In this document: positions 42,918 through 50,759 of the stretch, one piece after another
How positions within the stretch are numbered: position 1 is the stretch's first letter
Layout of the letters: each line of letters opens with the position of its first letter
Source: Amycolatopsis tolypomycina
GTDB taxonomy: Bacteria; Actinomycetota; Actinomycetes; Mycobacteriales; Pseudonocardiaceae
Direction of reading: 5' to 3'
NCBI RefSeq assembly: GCF_900105945.1
Contig: NZ_FNSO01000002.1
Coordinates: 310,001 to 374,000 of the forward strand
DNA length: 64,000 bases
Notes under the pieces: generated by a model
Seen by the model: only the letters and a program-made list of their open reading frames with translations
The model's database searches: none
What the model was told of the DNA's origin: nothing
Translations under genes and position numbers: made by a program

Positions 42918-44147
42918 CTACGGCGGCGTCGGGTTCGGCCAGGCGTTGGTCACGCAGATGCGGCCGTCCTTGGCGACCTTGCCCTTGTCGCCGCCGGGGA
43001 TGTCGTTGAGCATCGCGACGTAGTCGTCGTTGACGCCGAAGGACTGCTGCATCATCACCGGCGCCGGCTGGCCGGTGCCGCCGCAGCCGACGTGCTTGTT
43101 GCCCAGTGCGTGGCCGACCTCGTGGTTGATCGCGTACTGGCGGTAGCCCGTCATGTCGGCGCCGTAGGCCTTCGCGCCGCGGACCCAGCGCGCCAGGTTG
43201 ATCAGCACGCGGCCCATGCTCTTGCGGTAGCAGGACGCTTCGAACTTGATCTGGAAGCCGCAGGCGTCCGCGCGGTGCGTGGTGTCCGGCGTGGTGAGGC
43301 TCACCCGGAACGAGGGGTTCGGGAAGTTCGCGTCGACGCGCTGGAAGGCGACCTTGCCGTCCCACGTCCAGCTCTTGGGATCGGACAGGGTGCCCTGGAC
43401 GGCCGTCGCGAAGGCGTCGTCGCCGGCGTAGCTCGACGCGTCGATCCCGTCCTCGACCTCGACCGTGTAGGTGTACAGCTGCCCGGTGCCGACCTTCGGG
43501 CCGCTGCCCGGGACCACGTGCCAGGTGCCCTTGCCGGTCTGCGTGTACGGGCTGCCGTTGGGCAGGTCCGCCGTCGGCACCTTGAGGTCGACCGGCGTGG
43601 CCGGGTTCTCCGGGATGCCCTGGTCGCCGCCACCGTCGACGGCGCCGCCGGAGCTGTCGCCCCCCGCCGACTCGGCGCCGGGCGCACTGGCACCGGTGCC
43701 CTGTTCGGCGATCGGCTGGGCCGGGCTGTTGGCCGTGTTGACCACCACGAGCACGGTCAGCACGACCAGGATCGGCAGGGCGTAGACGCGCCAGCCGTAG
43801 GTCTTCGTCAGCTTCGTGAGGCCGGACTTCGGCGGCGGGTCCGCCTGCTCCCGCGCGACCGGCACCTCCGGCTTCCACGAGGCGCTCAGCGGCTCGGCGC
43901 TGGTCCGCCGGCCGCCGGGGCGGTAGCGGTCCTCGTCGACGCGCTGCGCGGGCGCCTTCGCCGGGCGGTACTGCCCGGTGCGCGGCGGGTCTTCGGGCTG
44001 CGACGCCCGGCGGGCCGACGCGCGGTGCGGCGGCCGCCGATCTTCGCCTCGCGCGTCCTGCTTCACCCGGTCCACCGCACCAGGGTGCCACAGCGCCACC
44101 GAACCGTTATCGGCGACTGGCGGATCATCGAGTGAACTCGCCGTCAC
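42918..44147 (-). CDS. DUF3152 membrane-anchored zinc metalloprotease-like protein
   Basis: 409 residues from GTG 44147; GTG 44099 is an alternative. A long basic, disordered cytoplasmic N-terminus (residues 1-115) precedes one membrane helix (VYALPILVVLTVLVVVNTA), a Gly/Ser-rich linker and the DUF3152 domain. That domain contains HEVGHALGNKHVGC, an HExxHxxxxxH metzincin-like zinc site, plus cysteine pairs (ADACGF, EASCYR). Likely an outside-facing protease; substrate unknown. Synteny matches M. tuberculosis Rv3207c. Confidence 0.85.
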   Translation of the reverse strand: MTASSLDDPPVADNGSVALWHPGAVDRVKQDARGEDRRPPHRASARRASQPEDPPRTGQYRPAKAPAQRVDEDRYRPGGRRTSAEPLSASWKPEVPVAREQADPPPKSGLTKLTKTYGWRVYALPILVVLTVLVVVNTANSPAQPIAEQGTGASAPGAESAGGDSSGGAVDGGGDQGIPENPATPVDLKVPTADLPNGSPYTQTGKGTWHVVPGSGPKVGTGQLYTYTVEVEDGIDASSYAGDDAFATAVQGTLSDPKSWTWDGKVAFQRVDANFPNPSFRVSLTTPDTTHRADACGFQIKFEASCYRKSMGRVLINLARWVRGAKAYGADMTGYRQYAINHEVGHALGNKHVGCGGTGQPAPVMMQQSFGVNDDYVAMLNDIPGGDKGKVAKDGRICVTNAWPNPTPP

Positions 44148-44156
44148 CCGATCGGC

Positions 44157-45131
44157 CTACCACGTGCCCGCTTCGACGTGCTCCCACATGCCCAGAACGG
44201 CCTTCGCGACGACGACCGGGCGTTCCATCTGCGCCACGTGGCCGGTGCGCGGGAGCACCAGCAGCCGGGCCCGCGGGATCGCCCGGGCGGTCCGCACCGC
44301 GCGCTTCACCGAGATGACGCGGTCCTCCCGCCCCCACACGACCAGCGTCGGCGCCTGCACGAGCGGGGCGACCGACCACAGCGACGCCTTCCCCAGCGTC
44401 GACCAGGCCCGGAAGATGGCGAACGTGCTGCGCGCCATCGCGGGCGCGGCCCAGGCGAACCCGGCGCGGGCGCCGTGTTCCTCGGTCAGCTCGTCGAGGC
44501 GGCTCTCCGGGAACCGCGACGGGTCGGCGAAGCACAGCTTGATGACCTGCGCGGCCCGTTCCCGCGGGCCGAGGGCGGCCAGCTGGGCCCGCACGCGCGC
44601 GCCGACCAGCGGCAGGTAGGCGAACGCCATCCGCGGGTCCGAGAGCCGCCGCGGGTCGAGGCGCAGGTCGGGCACCGCCGGCGAAATGAGCGTCAGCGTC
44701 TTGACCAGCTCCGGCTTCTGCGCCGCGACGAGCAGGGCGATCGCGCCGCCCATGGAGTTGCCGAACAGGTGCACCGGGCCGCTGTTCCCGATGTGCTGCA
44801 CGACGACGTCGGCGTGCGCCTGGAGCGTGAAGTCGAAGCCCTCTTCGGGCTCGGAGTAGCCGAACCCGGGCAGGTCGGGGGCGGTGCCGCCGGCGACCGG
44901 GGCGAGCAGCGCGGCCAGGTCGGTCCAGTTCGTCGACGAGCCGCCGAGGCCGTGGACGTAGACGGCGGGCACGCCGTCCGGGCCCGGCGTGCGGCGGACG
45001 TGGAGCCGGGCGGTGCCGGCCTCTTCGAAGGCGGCGGGCCACGGCGGCGGGACCGGGTCGAGCGACGGCAGGGCCCTGGTCGAGAGCGGCACGTGGGTCA
45101 GCGGCGGCCGCGCCGGCACGGGGGTGTTCAC
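44157..45131 (-). CDS. Alpha/beta hydrolase
   Basis: 324 residues. Alpha/beta hydrolase fold with oxyanion segment VYVHGLGGSSTNW, nucleophile elbow FGNSMGG (Ser at about residue 130), acid in VVWGREDRVIS and His in LPRTGHVAQMERP. Likely an esterase or lipase; substrate unknown. Divergent from a TetR gene and upstream of DUF3152 with 9 bp between, so possibly co-transcribed with it. Confidence 0.88.
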   Translation of the reverse strand: MNTPVPARPPLTHVPLSTRALPSLDPVPPPWPAAFEEAGTARLHVRRTPGPDGVPAVYVHGLGGSSTNWTDLAALLAPVAGGTAPDLPGFGYSEPEEGFDFTLQAHADVVVQHIGNSGPVHLFGNSMGGAIALLVAAQKPELVKTLTLISPAVPDLRLDPRRLSDPRMAFAYLPLVGARVRAQLAALGPRERAAQVIKLCFADPSRFPESRLDELTEEHGARAGFAWAAPAMARSTFAIFRAWSTLGKASLWSVAPLVQAPTLVVWGREDRVISVKRAVRTARAIPRARLLVLPRTGHVAQMERPVVVAKAVLGMWEHVEAGTW

Positions 45132-45244
45132 GGGTCCAGAATGCCCGACCCTTGGCGCGGCACACGTACCGGCGAGTAATCTTCAGGGCGACTTCACGCG
45201 GTGGCGAACCCGCCCGTCGAAGAAGCGATGACGGGAGGACGAGC

Positions 45245-45871
45245 ATGACGGAGATGACGCGGGTGCAGCAACGTGGGGTGCGGCTGCCCCGGACCGAGCG
45301 CCGGGCTCAGCTCCTCGCCGCGGCGCAGCGGGTCTTCGCCGAAAACGGGTACCACGCCGCCGCGATGGACGAGATCGCCGAGGTCGCGGGCGTCTCGAAG
45401 CCCGTGCTGTACCAGCACTTCCCCGGCAAGCTCGACCTGTACATCGCGCTGCTGGAGAGCCACGTCGACGAGCTGGTCAAGCGCGTCCAGACGGCGCTGG
45501 ACTCCACCACGGAGAACCGGCAGCGCGTCCCGGCGACGGTCGGCGCGTTCTTCGACTTCGTGAGCAACGACGCCGGCGCGTTCCGGATGGTCTTCGAGTC
45601 CGACCTGCGCGGCGAGCCTGCGGTGCAGGAGGCGGTCGACCGCGCGACGTCGGCCAGCGTGGACGCGATCACGGAGACGATCACCGCGGACGCCGGCCTC
45701 GACGAGGACAAGGCGCGGCTGCTGGCCGTGGGCCTGGTCGGGATGAGCCAGGTCAGCGCCCGGTTCTGGCTGGCCCACCACCAGTCGATGAGCCGCGAGG
45801 AGGCGGTGGCCCTGACAGCCAACCTGGCCTGGCGCGGCATCGGCGGCGGCTTCCCCCTCAAGGATGCCTGA
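45245..45871 (+). CDS. TetR family transcriptional regulator
   Basis: 208 residues from ATG 45245 with GGGAGGACGAGC before it. HTH: RRAQLLAAAQRVFAENGYHA then MDEIAEVAGVSKPVLYQHF at about residues 17-60. The C-terminal TetR_C_33-like domain includes FFDFVSNDAGAFRMVFESD. Divergent from the alpha/beta hydrolase, which it may control. In the position of M. tuberculosis Rv3208. Ends at the family D hairpin. Confidence 0.9.
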   Translation: MTEMTRVQQRGVRLPRTERRAQLLAAAQRVFAENGYHAAAMDEIAEVAGVSKPVLYQHFPGKLDLYIALLESHVDELVKRVQTALDSTTENRQRVPATVGAFFDFVSNDAGAFRMVFESDLRGEPAVQEAVDRATSASVDAITETITADAGLDEDKARLLAVGLVGMSQVSARFWLAHHQSMSREEAVALTANLAWRGIGGGFPLKDA

Positions 45872-45928
45872 ATGACATGAACGACTCTTTCATGACGTCT
45901 GACGTCATGAAAGAGTCGTTCATGTCAT
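45872..45928. repeat. 27-bp perfect hairpin between convergent genes, family D
   Basis: Arms 45872-45898 and 45902-45928 are exact reverse complements with a 3-base loop (CTG). Each arm carries the smaller palindrome ATGAACGACTCTTTCAT. It starts at the base after the TetR stop and covers the TGA of the convergent hydrolase (45925-45927). It could terminate transcription from both sides, though no U-tract follows. Confidence 0.9.
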
Positions 45929-46818
45929 CGGCGAGCGGCCACGCGCACCAGTGCGGCAATCCGGCGGGCCACCTCGTACGGGCGTTCCTGCGGGAGCATG
46001 TGCCCCGCACCCGGGAACCGGACGAACTCCGCGTGCGGCAGCTCGTCCGCGATCACCTTCGCGTGCGGCAGCGGGCACAACCGGTCCTTCTCCCCCGCCA
46101 GCACCACCGACGGCACGTCGCAGAGCGCGCCCAGCCCGCCGACGCCGCGGTGGGCCGCGATCGCGTCCAGGAACAGCCCCGCGCTCGCCGGGTGCGCGCG
46201 CAGCAGCTGCTCGACGACGCTGTCCACCTGCGCCCGCCCCGGCCGGTCGCCGAACACCAGCCGCCGGGCGCCCGAACGGACCAGGCCCGGCCGCAACCGC
46301 AGGGTGTCCGCCCGCAACCGGGCCAGCAGCCGGGCCACGCGCGGCTCGAACCGCGTCACGCTCCGGCCCACCAGCCCCGGGAACCCCAGCGTCAGCTTGT
46401 CCATGTCCCCGGACGACGTCGCGACGAACGCCGCGCCCGCCAGCCGCGACGCGACCAGCGAAGGGTGCCGTTCCGCGAGCACCATCAGCGTCATGCCGCC
46501 CATCGAATGCCCGGCGAGCACCAGCGGCCCCGATGGGACGCGGTCGGCGATCAGCTCGGCGAGGTCGTCGGCGAGCCGGGCGATCGTGGCGCCGCCGGGC
46601 CGGGCCGGCGACGAGCCGCCGTGGCCACGCAGGTCGTAGCGCAGCACGCGCAGGCCGGGGTCGAGGTGCGGGAGCACGAAGTCCCAGGTCCGGTGGTCCT
46701 GCGTCCAGCCGTGGACGAGCACCAGCGTCACCGCCGAATCGGCCGGCCCGGACTGCGAGACGTGCAGCGCGGCGCCGTCGCCGGTGACGAACCGGCCGGG
46801 CGCGAGGACGGCGGTCAT
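45925..46818 (-). CDS. Alpha/beta hydrolase, AurF-operon
   Basis: 297 residues. LVLVHGWTQDHRTW, nucleophile AGHSMGGMT, RYDLRGHGGSS, acid in LAGEKDRLCP and His in FPGAGHMLPQERP are all present. The start overlaps the stop of the diiron protein gene as ATGA, so the two are translated together. The pair may modify one substrate, but the chemistry is unknown. Confidence 0.88.
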   Translation of the reverse strand: MTAVLAPGRFVTGDGAALHVSQSGPADSAVTLVLVHGWTQDHRTWDFVLPHLDPGLRVLRYDLRGHGGSSPARPGGATIARLADDLAELIADRVPSGPLVLAGHSMGGMTLMVLAERHPSLVASRLAGAAFVATSSGDMDKLTLGFPGLVGRSVTRFEPRVARLLARLRADTLRLRPGLVRSGARRLVFGDRPGRAQVDSVVEQLLRAHPASAGLFLDAIAAHRGVGGLGALCDVPSVVLAGEKDRLCPLPHAKVIADELPHAEFVRFPGAGHMLPQERPYEVARRIAALVRVAARR

Positions 46819-47723
46819 CGGGCCGCCGGAAGCAGGAAGGACTTGCGCCAGAAGTACTTGCCGGGCAGGCCCACGAGCCCCGACTCGGCGAGGAACGGCA
46901 TGATCTTCTCCCCCGCCCAGGCGATCGTGCCCTGCCAGTGCGGGTTGTTCAGGGCCGCTTCGACGCCGTCGCGCGGCCGGATGCCGACCGCCTTGTAGAC
47001 GTCCGGGTTGATGAACGCCCGCGTCACGAAGTAGGAGATCACCGCGATGATGAACTGCTGGTAGGCGATTTCGGCCTTCGACAGCTTCGCCATCCCGCGC
47101 GTGACCTCTTCGCGGGCGAAGGTGACGTGCCGGGCTTCTTCGAGCACGTGGATCCGGTTGACCATCCGGACCAGCGGCTGCACGCCTTCGTCGTTCATCT
47201 GCTCGCGCTGCAGCCGATCCAGCACTTCCTCCGCGACGAGGATCGCGCCGTAGCGCGCCGGGCCGTAGGAGATCGTCGGCATCAGCTTCGCCAGGCGCCG
47301 CAGCCACGGCACCGGGCCGTAGGCGGGGCAGCCGATCCGCGACGCCATCCGCGCGAACATCGTCGAGTGCCGGCATTCGTCGGCGATTTCGGTCAGCGCG
47401 AACTGGGCGTGCGCGGACGTCGGGTCCTGCTCGTAGACCTCCTTGAGCAGCATCTGCATGAGGAGGATCTCGAACCACAGGCCGGTGGTCGCGACGCTGG
47501 CGACCTCGTGTTTGCCCAGCTCGATGCGCTGCTCGGGAGTCAGTTTCTCCCAGAGTTCGGTGCCGTAGAGCGACGAACGCTCTTCGAGGATGAACCGCTT
47601 GCCCTCGACCAGCGGCGCGGCCCAGTCGATGTCGACGTCGGGGTCGTAGAACTTGTTCGCCGACGACTTCAGCAGACGGTCCGCGGTCTTCTCGCGATCC
47701 GGTTCCTTCAGCGTCCGCGTCAT
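46815..47723 (-). CDS. AurF-like diiron oxygenase family protein
   Basis: 302 residues from ATG 47723 (AAGGGG upstream); ATG 47744 is an alternative. All-helical, with the carboxylate-histidine pattern of AurF-type diiron proteins: LWFEILLMQMLLKE, LTEIADECRHSTMF, ILVAEEVLDRLQREQ and VLEEARHVTFAREE. Members oxidise arylamines (AurF) or act on lipids and other substrates. It is divergent from a TetR gene across a 15-bp palindrome and heads an operon with the alpha/beta hydrolase. Substrate not predictable. Confidence 0.85.
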   Translation of the reverse strand: MTRTLKEPDREKTADRLLKSSANKFYDPDVDIDWAAPLVEGKRFILEERSSLYGTELWEKLTPEQRIELGKHEVASVATTGLWFEILLMQMLLKEVYEQDPTSAHAQFALTEIADECRHSTMFARMASRIGCPAYGPVPWLRRLAKLMPTISYGPARYGAILVAEEVLDRLQREQMNDEGVQPLVRMVNRIHVLEEARHVTFAREEVTRGMAKLSKAEIAYQQFIIAVISYFVTRAFINPDVYKAVGIRPRDGVEAALNNPHWQGTIAWAGEKIMPFLAESGLVGLPGKYFWRKSFLLPAAR

Positions 47724-47767
47724 TGCCGACACCCCTTCCGCCACACTCGACCAAGATGTGTAACTTG

Positions 47768-47782
47768 AGGTAACAGTTACCT
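47768..47782. promoter_or_regulatory. Palindromic operator candidate (AGGTAACAGTTACCT)
   Basis: A perfect 7-1-7 palindrome between the divergent AurF-like and TetR genes, 10 bases before the TetR start. A typical TetR autoregulatory site; another GTAAC-like half (GTGTAACTTG) lies just upstream. Confidence 0.65.
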
Positions 47783-47791
47783 CTGCGTAGC

Positions 47792-48562
47792 ATGACCCTG
47801 GTGATCGAACGTGTCAAGCGCTCCAGCAAGCAGGCCGGCAAGTCCTCCCGCGGCGAGGAGGCGACCGGCGACGCCCGGCGCGACCGGTGGCGCAAGCACC
47901 GCATCGCCCGGCGCAAGGAGTTCGTCGAAGCGGCGCTGCGGGCGCTCGACACGCACGGCCCGGACCTCGGCATGGAGGACGTCGCCGCGGAGGCCGGCGT
48001 CACGAAGCCGGTGCTGTACCGGCACTTCGACGACAAGGCCGACCTGTACGTGGCCCTCGGCCAGCGCGGCACGGAGATCCTCTTCGAGCGGCTGATCCCG
48101 GCGATCAACGCCGAGCTCGCGCCGGTCCCCCGGATCCGGATGGCCCTCGACGCGTTCTTCACGGTGATCGAGGAGCACCCGAACCTCTACCGGCTGCTGG
48201 CGCACGGGCGCCCGGAGAAGCCGGTGTCCTCGGACGTCGTGGCCGAGGACAAGGAGCTGATCGCGACGGCGCTGACGGCGCTGCTCGGCGACTACATGCG
48301 GATGTTCAACATGGACTCCGGCGCGGCCGAGCCGTGGGCGCACGGCATCGTCGGCATGGTCCAGAACACCGGCGAGTGGTGGCTGGACCGCCGGTCGATG
48401 AGCCGCGACGCGGTGGTGGAGTACCTGACCCAGATCATCTGGGCGGCCATCGACGGGCTGACCCGCCAGAACGGCGTGGTCATCGACCCGAACCTGCCCC
48501 TGGAAGTCAACAAGGTGGTCCAGCTGGGCCGCGCCCCCGAGTCGCTGGAGGAAACATCGTGA
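47792..48562 (+). CDS. TetR family transcriptional regulator (AurF operon)
   Basis: 256 residues from ATG 47792. A basic N-terminal tail precedes the HTH (EFVEAALRALDTHGPDLGME, VAAEAGVTKPVLYRHFDDKA). The ligand domain ends with a long helical region (MVQNTGEWWLDRRSMSRDAV). It probably represses the divergent AurF-hydrolase operon and itself through the palindrome 47768-47782. GTGA overlap with the DUF4873 gene. Confidence 0.9.
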   Translation: MTLVIERVKRSSKQAGKSSRGEEATGDARRDRWRKHRIARRKEFVEAALRALDTHGPDLGMEDVAAEAGVTKPVLYRHFDDKADLYVALGQRGTEILFERLIPAINAELAPVPRIRMALDAFFTVIEEHPNLYRLLAHGRPEKPVSSDVVAEDKELIATALTALLGDYMRMFNMDSGAAEPWAHGIVGMVQNTGEWWLDRRSMSRDAVVEYLTQIIWAAIDGLTRQNGVVIDPNLPLEVNKVVQLGRAPESLEETS

Positions 48563-48876
48563 GCGAGCACGACGAAGACGGCTACAGCGGCGAAGCGACC
48601 CTCGTGGTCGACGGCGTTTCGCTGACGACGACGGTCGAGCTGCGCGGCTACTTCCAGCCGATCGACGGCTATTACCGCTGGTACGGCCGGGTGGCGGTGA
48701 ACGAGGAGCTGACCCGCCTGGCGGGCGGCAAGAAGAAGCCGGTCACCATCCAGGCGGGTGCGCACACGGCGTCGGGCGAGCTGTCGGACCCGGACCCGTG
48801 GGGCCGCTACCGGATCACGGGCACGAGCACGCCGCCGTTCCACGTCCCGACGACGCTCGAGGAACTCAACGCCTAG
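48559..48876 (+). CDS. DUF4873 domain-containing protein
   Basis: 105 residues from GTG 48559, overlapping the TetR stop. GYSGEATLVVDG, VELRGYFQPIDGYYRWYGRV and DPWGRYRITGTSTPPF are typical of DUF4873, a small domain also found fused to flavin monooxygenases. Function unknown; linkage to an AurF-like oxygenase suggests an accessory role in oxidation. Its last four bases overlap the convergent PNPOx-like gene. Confidence 0.85.
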   Translation: MSEHDEDGYSGEATLVVDGVSLTTTVELRGYFQPIDGYYRWYGRVAVNEELTRLAGGKKKPVTIQAGAHTASGELSDPDPWGRYRITGTSTPPFHVPTTLEELNA

Positions 48877-49322
48877 GGCAGGCGCGGGCCCGGCAGCTCC
48901 ACGCCCGGCAGCACGCCGTTCGCGATGTCCGTGGCCCGCCACTTCGACACGGTCAGCCGCACCGCCGTGACCGGCGCGGCGAGGAACGGCGCGGCCTCCG
49001 GGACCTTGCTGACGAGCAGCTCGCGCACCCGCGCGTCCTCGTCGCCGCCGACGAGCTCGGCCGACGCCTGGGCCTGCAGGAACGGCTGCATCGGCGAGCC
49101 CGTCGAGACCACGACCGACACCACCGGGTGCTCGCGGATGGCGGCCAGCGTCCGGCCGCGGTCCTCGAGCACCAGGTTCAGGGTGAACTCGCCGCTTTCG
49201 GCGAAGTAGACCCCGCCGACCCAGGGTCCGGCGCTGCCGGCGGTGGCGAGGAACAACGACTTGTGCGCGGCGAGGGTGTTCCGCACGAGGTCCGCGACGG
49301 CGGCCTGTTCGAGAGTGGTCAC
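48873..49322 (-). CDS. Pyridoxamine 5'-phosphate oxidase-like FMN-binding protein
   Basis: 149 residues from GTG 49322. Split-barrel pattern: HKSLFLATAGSAGPWVGGVYF, LEDRGRTLAAIREHPVVSVVV, AQASAELVGG and a final VRLTVSKWRATDI. Probably binds FMN or F420. Substrate unknown. Convergent with DUF4873. Expression from its own promoter beyond the terminator at 49386-49419. Confidence 0.85.
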   Translation of the reverse strand: MTTLEQAAVADLVRNTLAAHKSLFLATAGSAGPWVGGVYFAESGEFTLNLVLEDRGRTLAAIREHPVVSVVVSTGSPMQPFLQAQASAELVGGDEDARVRELLVSKVPEAAPFLAAPVTAVRLTVSKWRATDIANGVLPGVELPGPRLP

Positions 49323-49385
49323 CGGGCGAAGCTAGGGCGCGAAAAAGCGACACTCCAAGCAAAACACCACAATCCGGTGAAACCG

Positions 49386-49419
49386 GAAGGCCACCCCGGA
49401 GGAACCCGGGGTGGCCTTC
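49386..49419. terminator. Strong hairpin terminator downstream of the DUF3107 gene
   Basis: GAAGGCCACCCCGG (49386-49399) pairs perfectly with 49406-49419 around a 6-base loop. It lies 14 bp past the DUF3107 stop on the minus strand, in front of the PNPOx-like gene. No clear U-tract, as is common in high-GC actinomycetes. Confidence 0.75.
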
Positions 49420-49432
49420 GCGGGGCTACGAG

Positions 49433-49663
49433 TCAGTCGCCGACGCCGAAGCCGACCTTGCGGACGTCGGAGGGAGCGATCTCGACGTACGCGATCCGGT
49501 CGGAGGGGACGATGTACTTCCGCCCCTTCTCGTCGTTGATGCGGAAGAGCCCGTCACCGGCCGTCAGGGCCTCGGCGACCAGCTTCTCCACCTCTTCGGG
49601 AGACTGGCCACTGGACACCACCAGCTCGCGCGGCGTGTCCTTGATGCCGATCTTGACCTCCAC
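49433..49663 (-). CDS. DUF3107 domain-containing small protein
   Basis: 76 residues from GTG 49663, with GGAGG placed 6 bases upstream. VEVKIGIKDTPRELVV, SPEEVEKLVAEAL and DEKGRKYIVPSDRIAYVE match the actinobacteria-wide DUF3107 (M. tuberculosis TB9.4, Rv3208A). Function unknown. Genome position agrees with the conserved order. Confidence 0.92.
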   Translation of the reverse strand: MEVKIGIKDTPRELVVSSGQSPEEVEKLVAEALTAGDGLFRINDEKGRKYIVPSDRIAYVEIAPSDVRKVGFGVGD

Positions 49664-49782
49664 GTGGGACCTCCGCTGGAAATTCGTAAGGGATGTGCCG
49701 GCCAAGGCTAACCGAACCGGCTCGTTCCGGTGGCGCATGTCCGCGCCCGACCGCGTCGTCACTTCCGGGTACTCCATCGGGT

Positions 49783-50436
49783 TCAGCCCAGGCCGAGCGC
49801 CTGCATGCGCTTCGTGTGCCCCTGTTGCAACCGCCGGAACAGCGCGGCAATTCCGGAGAGGTCGCCCGAGCCGCTGATGATGAGCTCGGCCAGCCCGTCG
49901 CGCTCGGCGACGACGTACTGCGCCTGGGTCAGGGCCTCGCCGAGCAGGCGGCGGCCCCACAGGGCGAGCTTGTCGCGGGTCTTCGGGTCGGCCTCGATGC
50001 CGGCCGCGACCTCGCGTTCGGCGAAGGCCGAGTGGCCGGTGTCGGCCAGCACGGTCAGCACCAGGTCCTTGGTCTCCGGGTCGAGCCAGCTGGCGATCTC
50101 CCGGTAGAGGTCGGCGGCGAGCCCGTCGCCGACGTAGGCCTTGACCAGCGACTCCAGGTACGACTTCGGGGGCGTCGAAGCGTGCCACGCGTCGATGTGG
50201 TTCACGAACGGGGCCATCGCGTCTTCGATCTTGATGCCGTTCGCGGCCACGTGCTTGGCGAGCTGGCCGTAGTGACCGATCTCGGCGGCCGCCATCGCCG
50301 CCAGCGCGGCACGCCCGGCCAGGGTGGGGGCGCTGCGCGCGTCCTCCGCCAGCCGGTCGAACGCGGACAGTTCGCCATAGGCGATCACACCGAGAAGGTC
50401 GACTACGCCTTCACTGATCTCTTTCGGCTCGGTCAC
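49783..50436 (-). CDS. Ferritin-like domain protein (hydroxylase-like)
   Basis: 217 residues from GTG 50436 ([10 protein letters not shown]). A helical bundle with diiron-type pairs: [24 protein letters not shown] (ExxH), and on the second half [14 protein letters not shown]. Resembles the tRNA-(ms2io6A)-hydroxylase/ferritin-like group, M. tuberculosis Rv3210c. The second ExxH is altered to DTGH, so activity is uncertain. Divergent from the DEAD-box helicase gene. Confidence 0.83.
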   Translation of the reverse strand: MTEPKEISEGVVDLLGVIAYGELSAFDRLAEDARSAPTLAGRAALAAMAAAEIGHYGQLAKHVAANGIKIEDAMAPFVNHIDAWHASTPPKSYLESLVKAYVGDGLAADLYREIASWLDPETKDLVLTVLADTGHSAFAEREVAAGIEADPKTRDKLALWGRRLLGEALTQAQYVVAERDGLAELIISGSGDLSGIAALFRRLQQGHTKRMQALGLG

Positions 50437-50759
50437 GGGGGCAGGGTATCGCCGAAGCACCCGGGCGTGTCGGGACGAGACCGATCACACTGGTTCCGGC
50501 GCGCCGGGTACTGTCGAAAAACTGCTGACCAGGTACACTGGCACACGATATCGAGCTTCCGTACGCCATACCGGCGTCGGGAAACAGGCAGGTCACGTGG
50601 CCTGCCGACGTACTGCAATGTGCGTGCACGCCTCTTCCGGCATTCCCGGGGCGGACCGGTTCCGCGCTTCCGAACAGCGCCAGGGACCAGGGTTTACTCC
50701 CGGTCGAGTGTCGAGCGGACCCACGGCTGTGCGCGCTGGTCACGAGAGAGGCGATCACC
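50437..50759 (+). promoter_or_regulatory. 323-bp leader/promoter region of the DEAD-box helicase gene
   Basis: A promoter-like pair CTGTCG (50511-50516), 17 bases, TACACT (50534-50539) would give an untranslated leader of more than 200 bases. The frame of the helicase is open back to 50529 but has no ATG, GTG or TTG. Long leaders on RNA-helicase mRNAs are often autoregulatory. The region must also hold the promoter of the divergent ferritin-like gene. No other gene seen. Confidence 0.55.
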
